A DNA stretch of 12,428 nucleotides from Tagaea sp. Its GTDB lineage: Bacteria > Pseudomonadota > Alphaproteobacteria > CACIAM-22H2. Position numbers and translations under genes: made by a program. The notes under the pieces were generated by a model. It searched no databases. It saw only the letters and a list, made by a program, of their open reading frames with translations, and was not told the origin of the DNA. This document shows positions 8,738-12,428 of the stretch, piece after piece. The stretch lies in NCBI GenBank assembly GCA_023653245.1, contig JAMNXK010000022.1, positions 1-12,428 of the forward strand, written 5' to 3'. The stretch's first letter is position 1; each line of letters begins with the position of its first letter.

Positions 8738-8744
8738 TCGCGCC

Positions 8745-9965
8745 ATGGCCAGCACCGATCATATCCAGGTCCCCGAGGACGCCACCGACGCGCGCAAGGA
8801 AACCGTGGTGGGCGGCACGCCCCAGACGGTCTTCGACTTCGCGTGGCCCTATTTCAACGCCGCCGACATCAAGGTCTATGTCGATGGGGCGCTCCAGAGC
8901 ACGGGCTACACGCTGGCGCCGGCGACGACGAGGGAAGGCGGGTTCCTGGGCGGCGTCGTCACCTTCGGAACGGCGATCGTCAACAAGACCGTGATCCTGG
9001 AGCGCGACGTGGCGCTGAGCCGTGTGGAGGATCTTCCGTACCCGTCGAACACGCTCAACATCCAGGCGCTCAATACCGGGCTGGACCGCATCGTCGCCAT
9101 CTTCCAGCAGTTCCGGCGCCTGTTTAAGCGCACGATCCGCGCGCCGATCGCCGACACGCTGGACCTCGACGAGCTTCCGATTGCCGCACAGCGCGCCGGT
9201 CTGCTGCTTGGCTTCGATGCCAACGGCCAATTGACCGTGCGCGCGGAAAGCGGCGGCGCGTCGCTGACCTTGCCGCTGGCCGTGGCACAGGGTGGGACGG
9301 GCGCCGCGACCGCAGCGGGCGCACGGACGGCGCTGGGCTTAGGCGCGCTGGCCACGCTGGCGCAGGTTGCGACGGCTCAAATTGCCGACGGCGCGCTCTC
9401 GGCCGACGCCACGGGTCGCGCCAAGATGGCCGACCTGTTCTTGGCGCTGGAGAAGATCAACGCCACAGGCACGCCGAGCACGTCGACCTTCCTGCGCGGC
9501 GATGGCAGTTGGGCGGCGGCTGGTGTCATCGTTGACCGCGCGTATGCGGAATACACGACCAACGCGGATTTAACGACCGCCATCCCGAAAGACGACACAA
9601 TTCCGCAGAACACCGAAGGCACGCAAATCGCGTCGGTGTCGATCACGCCAAAAACGACGACGAACCGCCTGCGCGTGCGCGCGACGGTGTTCGGCGCGAC
9701 GGGCGCTAACGACATCATCGGCGCGATCTTCGTCAATTCCAGCGCCAACGCTTCGGCGGCATCGACGCAGTATTCGCCGGGCTCCGGCACGCCTGCGAGC
9801 TTTGTTGTCGAATATGAATTTGTGCCTGGTTCTACGTCGACACAAACGATCGCGCTGCGCGTCGGCGCGCAAACCGGAACGATGCGCGCGAACGGTAGCA
9901 CGACAAATCGCCTTTATGGCGGCGTTGCGCGCTGCACCCTGATTGTCGAGGAAATCACCGCATGA
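8745..9965 (+). CDS. Tail fibre / receptor-binding protein with T7 gp17-like N-terminal domain
   Basis: 406 aa. Residues about 20-130 resemble the T7 tail-fibre N-terminal domain that attaches the fibre to the short tail: 'TVFDFAWPYFNAADIKVYVDG', then 'VILERDVALSRVEDLPYPSNTLNIQALNTGLDRIVAIFQQF', with the R.V.L.R and LN.....L..I patterns of that family. A repeat-type linker follows, with 'AQGGTGAATAAGARTALGLG' (181-200) and 'TFLRGDGSWAAAG' (248-260), both common in fibre shafts. The C-terminal part (about 262-406) is beta-rich, with 'FVVEYEFVPGSTSTQTIALRVG' (353-374), and is probably the receptor-binding head. The composition changes at the linker: about 60 % GC by hand count over 9541-9960 against about 66 % in sampled N-terminal lines. 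The ATG has no visible Shine-Dalgarno and follows a possible hairpin. The stop overlaps the next ATG (ATGA). Confidence is high for the N-terminal domain and lower for the head. Confidence 0.8.
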   Translation: MASTDHIQVPEDATDARKETVVGGTPQTVFDFAWPYFNAADIKVYVDGALQSTGYTLAPATTREGGFLGGVVTFGTAIVNKTVILERDVALSRVEDLPYPSNTLNIQALNTGLDRIVAIFQQFRRLFKRTIRAPIADTLDLDELPIAAQRAGLLLGFDANGQLTVRAESGGASLTLPLAVAQGGTGAATAAGARTALGLGALATLAQVATAQIADGALSADATGRAKMADLFLALEKINATGTPSTSTFLRGDGSWAAAGVIVDRAYAEYTTNADLTTAIPKDDTIPQNTEGTQIASVSITPKTTTNRLRVRATVFGATGANDIIGAIFVNSSANASAASTQYSPGSGTPASFVVEYEFVPGSTSTQTIALRVGAQTGTMRANGSTTNRLYGGVARCTLIVEEITA

Positions 9966-10420
9966 GCTATACGTTTTTGAGCGCGCAATACGCGAACGCC
10001 GAAAACACGGCGGCCGTCGCGATTACGAAAGAAGCGTCGGCTGTTGCGCTGTCGGCGGCGGATACGCCCGAAGAATGGGCGGCGCTTCTCGCTTGGGGCA
10101 CGCCTACTGCTTACGTTGCGCAGCCCGTCGTAAGGATCGCAACCGCGCGGCAGCTCAAGGCGGCGCTGGCGATTGCGCTGCCGACGCTAATTACCGAATC
10201 CGATGTAGCGTCGCCGAACCTGCCCGCAAGCATCGAAAGCGCCTTGGCGGGATTACCGACAACGCTTTCTGACGAGCAACGCATCATCGCGCGCTCGACA
10301 TGGGCAAATATGACCGTCGTCCCCGAGGACGATCCGATGCTTGCGCTGTTCCGCCAAGCGCTGGGGAAAACCGAGGCCGAACTTGCGGCGGTGTTTGACA
10401 TCGCACTGGCTATACCATGA
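9962..10420 (+). CDS. Probable tail-fibre assembly or accessory protein
   Basis: 152 aa directly after the tail fibre, sharing an ATGA overlap with it and preceded by GAGGA (9948-9952). The N-terminal half contains 'YANAENTAAVAITKEASAVALSAADTPEEWAALLAWGTP' (about 10-48), which resembles small proteins encoded next to phage fibres ('ANADNT... PEEWA.L..WG'). The second half has 'TARQLKAALAIALP' (61-74), a 'LPASIESALAGLP' segment and 'DPMLALFRQALGKTEAELAAVFDIALAI' (124-151). This R-Q-..-A-L plus D-P.......ALG.T.A.L...F..A layout is common in phage tail-associated proteins. Like the fibre C-terminus it has reduced GC (about 62 % by hand count over 9961-10380), so the two probably moved together. 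Likely role: chaperone or structural partner for the fibre tip. It has no membrane segment or catalytic motif. Exact function is not established from sequence. Confidence 0.5.
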   Translation: MSYTFLSAQYANAENTAAVAITKEASAVALSAADTPEEWAALLAWGTPTAYVAQPVVRIATARQLKAALAIALPTLITESDVASPNLPASIESALAGLPTTLSDEQRIIARSTWANMTVVPEDDPMLALFRQALGKTEAELAAVFDIALAIP

Positions 10421-10698
10421 GCATCGTCTCGAAAGCCCTCGCGGAGCTTGAGCGCCCCGACGATCAGGGCCGCGACTGGTACGGCTGGACGACGAACCAA
10501 CTCGGCCACGCTTTCGGCTACATGGCGATTGCGATGGTGTTCGGGCCGCTGATTGCGGGCGGCGGCGCCATCATCAAGGAAGCCACGGACGGCCTGCGTG
10601 CGGATACGGCGGCGGGCTGGCGCGACAGTGCTGCGGACCTGTTCTTTTCGGGCTGTGGCGTCGCGCTGTTCGTCGCCGCCGACGGGATTAGCGCGTGA
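10417..10698 (+). CDS. Small two-TM membrane protein, possible holin or lysis accessory
   Basis: 93 aa, starting with an ATGA overlap on the previous gene and without an obvious Shine-Dalgarno, so probably translated by coupling. The N-terminus is charged (about 1-20). An aromatic, polar stretch 'WYGWTTNQLGHAFGY' then leads into a membrane segment (about 32-53). A charged loop 'KEATDGLRADTAAGWRDSAADL' (54-75) and a second membrane segment (about 75-89) follow. Size and position before an endolysin fit a holin-like or pinholin-like protein, but the conserved-looking WYGW..NQ.GH start and KE..D......DS..DL loop suggest a specific family that I do not recognise. Its role in lysis is inferred only from context. 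Confidence 0.45.
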   Translation: MSIVSKALAELERPDDQGRDWYGWTTNQLGHAFGYMAIAMVFGPLIAGGGAIIKEATDGLRADTAAGWRDSAADLFFSGCGVALFVAADGISA

Positions 10699-10958
10699 TG
10701 GGCGAGATCGATCAGACCGCGCGGGATCTCGCGCGCGACGCGCTCGCGCAAATCGGCAAGCACGAAGGCATCTGTCTCGAGCGCTGGACGGCGGCCAAGG
10801 CGTCGTTCGATGCGGGCTCCCGGAAGATGGAAGCGCTGGCCGACGGGCAGCGCGCGATTTTGCGCCTGCTCGGCTGGGGCGGCGCGCTCATCTTCACCAC
10901 AGTGCTCGGTACCGCCGGCTGGATGGCGAGCACGCTCGCCGGCATGGCGCTGAAATGA
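10698..10958 (+). CDS. XhlA-like one-TM protein, probable lysis accessory
   Basis: 86 aa from ATG at 10698, which shares one base with the previous TGA (TGATG); a GTG at 10695 would add a single residue. The N-terminal 58 residues form a charged helix ('EIDQTARDLARDALAQIGKHEGICLERWTAAKASFDAGSRKMEALADGQRAILRLL'-type sequence, shown in parts: EIDQTARDLARDALAQIG at 3-20). One membrane segment is at about 60-78 ('WGGALIFTTVLGTAGWMAS'). A long soluble helix followed by a single C-terminal TM is the layout of haemolysin XhlA-type phage proteins, which cooperate with holins. The gene sits immediately before the endolysin, with ATGA overlap. It could also be an inner-membrane spanin component, although the TM is at the wrong end for a typical Rz. 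Function is inferred. Confidence 0.45.
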   Translation: MGEIDQTARDLARDALAQIGKHEGICLERWTAAKASFDAGSRKMEALADGQRAILRLLGWGGALIFTTVLGTAGWMASTLAGMALK

Positions 10959-11428
10959 CCGCGCCCGCCGCCCGATCCGTCCCGCCCACCCTCACCGCGA
11001 TCGCGCGCGCGCGGCTCGACACCTGCCACCCCGACATCATCCGCGTGGTGGTGGCGGTGGCGAACACCTTTCTGATCCAGGTCATCACCGGCACGCGGAG
11101 CCGCGAGGAGCAAGCCGCCGTGTTCGCCGCGGGCCGCTCGCGCGCCCAGTGGCCGAACAGCTATCACAACCAGACGCCGTCGCTGGCGGTGGACTTGGCG
11201 CCGATGGTGGCCGATCCCGCGCGGCCCGGGCGTCTGACGATCGACTGGAACGACCTCGCCGGATTCCAAGAGCTCGCGGACGCGATGAAGCACCACGCCG
11301 CGGCGTTCGGCGTGCCGCTCGAATGGGGCGGCGACTGGAAGAGCTTCAAGGATCGGCCGCATTTCCAGCTTGGCAAGGACCATCCCGACGTGGCGGCCTG
11401 GCTCGCCACGCGCCAACGGAGGATCTGA
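10955..11428 (+). CDS. M15-family peptidase endolysin
   Basis: 157 aa from ATG 10955, which overlaps the previous stop (ATGA); the open frame extends further upstream but only over other genes. It matches zinc-dependent M15 peptidases (L-alanyl-D-glutamate or D-Ala-D-Ala-type), which cut peptidoglycan peptides. The motifs are in the expected order: 'ITGTRSREEQAAVFAAGRS' (44-62), 'SYHNQTPSLAVDLAP' (69-83) with probable zinc ligands H71 and D80, 'EWGGDW' (123-128), and 'DRPHFQL' (133-139) with probable catalytic D133 and zinc ligand H136. The family assignment of these residues follows studied members such as Ply500. There is no signal peptide, so export needs a holin, and holin-like genes lie on both sides. 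The length is normal for a single-domain phage M15 enzyme with no cell-wall-binding domain, as expected in a Gram-negative host. Confidence 0.88.
   Translation: MTAPAARSVPPTLTAIARARLDTCHPDIIRVVVAVANTFLIQVITGTRSREEQAAVFAAGRSRAQWPNSYHNQTPSLAVDLAPMVADPARPGRLTIDWNDLAGFQELADAMKHHAAAFGVPLEWGGDWKSFKDRPHFQLGKDHPDVAAWLATRQRRI
11418..11423 (+). promoter_or_regulatory. Shine-Dalgarno of the holin gene
   Basis: GGAGGA lies 7 nt before ATG 11431, overlapping the last codons of the endolysin gene. It is the strongest ribosome binding site in the lysis block; the three preceding genes rely on overlapping stop/start codons. This suggests the holin is translated independently, possibly at a higher level. Confidence 0.65.
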
Positions 11429-11430
11429 GC

Positions 11431-11832
11431 ATGCTCGCCGCCATCCTGCCCGTCCTGGGCCCGATCCTGGGCCAGGTCGCCAAGTCGATCTTCCCCAACG
11501 CCGAAGACGAGCTGCGGCGGATCGAGATGCAGAACCAGCTTCAGCTGGCACTGATGAACAACGCGGTGTCTTTGGAACAAGCGGCGGCCGGTATCGTCAA
11601 GGCCGAGGCAGAGTCGGAGCATTGGCTGACGGCGAATTGGCGCCCTATCCTGATGCTCGTCTTCGCGGGCCTGATCGTGGCGCGATGGTTCGGGCTGACG
11701 GCGCCGGGCATCACCGAGGCGGTCGAGCTCAAGCTCTGGGGTATCCTGGAAATCGGGATCGGCGGCTACGTGATCGGGCGGTCGGCGGAGAAGATCGCAC
11801 CGGCCATCGCCGACGCGCTCAAGCGGCGATGA
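11431..11832 (+). CDS. Holin of the three-TM (GTA-type) superfamily
   Basis: 133 aa from ATG 11431, with a strong GGAGGA at 11418-11423, 7 nt upstream; earlier in-frame codons lie inside the endolysin gene. A short hydrophobic N-terminus (about 1-17) is followed by a charged helical region (22-66, 'EDELRRIEMQNQLQLALMNN'). Then comes 'ESEHWLTANWRPILMLVFAGLIVARW' with a membrane segment at about 70-88, and 'LWGILEIGIGGYVIGRSAEKI' with a second at about 101-117. The WL.A.WRP..ML motif and the G.GGYV.GRS.EK end are characteristic of the three-TM holins found in alphaproteobacterial gene transfer agents and prophages. Placement just after the endolysin supports a role in inner-membrane permeabilisation. 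Confidence 0.85.
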   Translation: MLAAILPVLGPILGQVAKSIFPNAEDELRRIEMQNQLQLALMNNAVSLEQAAAGIVKAEAESEHWLTANWRPILMLVFAGLIVARWFGLTAPGITEAVELKLWGILEIGIGGYVIGRSAEKIAPAIADALKRR

Positions 11833-12041
11833 GCAAGAGCCGCGCCTCGGGCGACTCCGAAGCGCCGCCGCAGGCCGATTTCGTCTATTACGCCCTCAAG
11901 CCGGTCTCGCGGCTCAACGCCCGCCGGGCGATGGAAGCCCACCCCGAAAGCTGCGTGTGCGTGCTGGTCGGGGGAAATTTCGGACTGATCCCGCTGAGCC
12001 AGCTTCGGACCCTGACCGCGATCGCCGAGCGGTCCCGATAG
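11829..12041 (+). CDS. Small protein of unknown function at the end of the phage operon
   Basis: 70 aa starting at ATG 11829, which overlaps the holin stop (ATGA), and ending with TAG at 12039-12041. I do not recognise a family. The first 17 residues are polar and probably disordered. The rest (18-70) looks like a compact alpha/beta unit: 'FVYYALKPVSRLNARRAMEAHPESCVCVLVGG' followed by 'FGLIPLSQLRTLTAIAERSR'. It contains two Cys separated by one residue (C-V-C) but no zinc-finger layout, and no membrane segment. The tight overlap and the same strand support it as a real gene of the late operon. There is no sign of a spanin lipobox. Confidence 0.5.
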   Translation: MSKSRASGDSEAPPQADFVYYALKPVSRLNARRAMEAHPESCVCVLVGGNFGLIPLSQLRTLTAIAERSR

Positions 12042-12228
12042 CTCGATCTCGCTAGAACGCCCGCGAACGGAGCGGAATCGACTGCACGGCCGGTGCACGG
12101 TTTTGACCGCATGTTCCTGCTTCGGACCGGCATCTGACTGCCTCTTTGGCGGCCGGCGTTCGGGCGGTGTTCCCCGGCCCAATGCCGCGCAAGCGCTGAT
12201 TTTACAGGGATTTCCCCCCCGGACCGGA
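12042..12228. other. Intergenic junction between phage operon and tRNA-Val
   Basis: These 187 bases hold no convincing gene on either strand; the one long minus-strand frame runs through the tRNA and is not credible. Features seen are a short palindrome before four T residues (12083-12104) and a second copy of TACAGGGATT at 12203-12212 that matches part of the tRNA T-arm. A C7 run is at 12214-12220. This is where an attachment site would be expected if the phage is integrated in the tRNA gene. Confidence 0.5.
12083..12104 (+). terminator. Weak candidate terminator after the phage operon
   Basis: TGCAC-GGCCG-GTGCA (12083-12097) is a 5-bp inverted repeat with a 5-nt gap, followed by CGG and TTTT at 12101-12104. 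It is about 40 nt after the last phage stop codon, a sensible place to end late transcription. The stem is short and the T-run weak, so this is only a candidate. Confidence 0.25.
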
Positions 12229-12248
12229 TGGTGGGCGCTACAGGGATT
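12203..12248. repeat. 10-bp direct repeat, tRNA T-arm and adjacent spacer
   Basis: TACAGGGATT occurs at 12203-12212 and again at 12239-12248, the second copy being inside the tRNA-Val T-arm. Spacing is 36 bases. On the tRNA strand it reads AATCCCTGTA. It may be part of an attachment-site arrangement or a remnant of an earlier insertion; ten bases alone could also be chance. Confidence 0.35.
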
Positions 12249-12303
12249 GAACCTGTGACCCCTACCATGTCAAGGTAGTGCTCTCCCGCTGAGCTAAGCG
12301 CCC
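12229..12303 (-). tRNA. tRNA-Val(GAC), CCA encoded
   Basis: Reading the minus strand from 12303, the molecule has a 7-bp acceptor stem GGGCGCT/AGCGCCC. It has D-arm GCTC-AGCGGGA-GAGC. The anticodon arm is CTACC-TTGACAT-GGTAG with anticodon GAC, which reads valine codons GUC and GUU. The T-arm is ACAGG-TTCAATC-CCTGT. The discriminator A at 12232 is followed by an encoded CCA (12231-12229). All stems pair fully. It is transcribed towards the phage genes, so its 3' end faces the phage operon, the usual orientation for a tRNA used as an integration site. It is probably a host gene, although phage-borne tRNAs exist. Confidence 0.96.
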
Positions 12304-12322
12304 ATCCGGCCAGGAAGGCGGC

Positions 12323-12351
12323 GTTATATGGGGGTCGGCCGGGTTTGGCCA
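12323..12351 (-). promoter_or_regulatory. Probable promoter of tRNA-Val
   Basis: On the minus strand a TATAAC -10 box (12328-12323) lies 19 bases upstream of the tRNA 5' end. A weak -35, TGGCCA (12351-12346), is at the standard 17-nt spacing. The -10 box stands out as an AT-rich patch in GC-rich DNA. The start point would be some 10-15 nt before the mature tRNA. Confidence 0.45.
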
Positions 12352-12407
12352 GTGGCCGTGAAGTCTTTGGAATCGACCGACGAACGAACGACCTTGCGTC
12401 CCCATCC

Positions 12408-12428
12408 ATGAGTGCCAGCCCCGCCGAA
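12408..12428 (+). CDS. Possible start of a host gene, cut by the window end
   Basis: ATG at 12408 opens a frame MSASPAE that runs off the window. No clear Shine-Dalgarno precedes it and only seven codons are visible, so product and reality are uncertain. If real, it would be divergent from the tRNA and mark the start of chromosomal sequence. Confidence 0.2.

Noticed and set aside
8679..8744. T7-type phage promoter before the tail fibre
   Set aside because: The gap is almost all G and C and contains nothing like the T7-class promoter consensus; no convincing sigma-70 -10 box is present either.
4725..9230. Minus-strand open frame of 1501 codons
   Set aside because: It lies antisense to three well-supported phage genes and spans two of their junctions. 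It is Arg/Ala/Gly/His-rich, low-complexity sequence, as expected for antisense frames in GC-rich DNA, with no motif of its own.
10553..10954. Upstream extension of the endolysin by 134 residues
   Set aside because: It overlaps two small membrane-protein genes out of frame, and the extra sequence is Arg-rich. The M15 domain is complete from ATG 10955.
11888..12409. Minus-strand open frame of 173 codons covering the tRNA
   Set aside because: The stretch GEHYLDMVGVTGSIPVAP is translated tRNA sequence, a well-known artefact, and the rest is antisense to the 70-aa gene and spacer.
1..12428. CRISPR array, insertion sequence or toxin-antitoxin pair
   Set aside because: No regularly spaced repeats, transposase-like frame, terminal inverted repeats or recognisable toxin/antitoxin genes were seen on either strand.

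Overview
The window is high in GC. Sampled lines hand-count at roughly 66-87 % GC in the virion genes. It reads as the late, right-hand end of a podovirus-type prophage in an alphaproteobacterium. The host assignment is inferred from base composition, from an alphaproteobacterial GTA-type three-TM holin, and from a bacterial tRNA-Val(GAC) gene with an encoded CCA. No host gene is complete enough to name the genus.

Layout. Ten phage genes lie on the + strand from position 1 to 12041, nearly all touching or overlapping (ATGA, TAATG or TGATG junctions), so they look like one late transcription unit. In order they are: the 3' part of a tail tubular/nozzle protein (2-1549); a small gp14-like virion core protein (1554-2030); a 795-aa helical protein in the gp15 position (2030-4417); two further large, helix-rich proteins in the gp16 position (4414-6135 and 6180-8678); a tail fibre with a T7 gp17-like N-terminus (8745-9965) and its probable assembly partner (9962-10420); a lysis block made of a two-TM protein, a one-TM XhlA-like protein, an M15 peptidase endolysin and a three-TM holin (10417-11832); and a 70-aa protein of unknown role (11829-12041). 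The order nozzle, internal core proteins, tail fibre, lysis matches the right arm of T7-like phages. Unlike T7 gp16, no lytic transglycosylase motif is visible in the ejection proteins, and the gp16 position holds two genes.

Boundary. From 12042 to 12228 there is no convincing gene. A minus-strand tRNA-Val(GAC) follows at 12229-12303 with a plausible promoter at 12323-12351, and a short possible host reading frame begins at 12408. The 3' end of the tRNA faces the phage genes, the usual geometry when a prophage sits in a tRNA gene. No integrase is in the window, so integration is inferred.

How the genes work together. The nozzle and fibre form the short tail and receptor-binding apparatus. 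The internal proteins would be expelled into the cell envelope to build a DNA conduit. The holin-like proteins and the M15 endopeptidase release progeny. The tail-fibre C-terminus and its partner gene differ in composition (about 60-62 % GC by hand count), suggesting a swapped host-range cassette.
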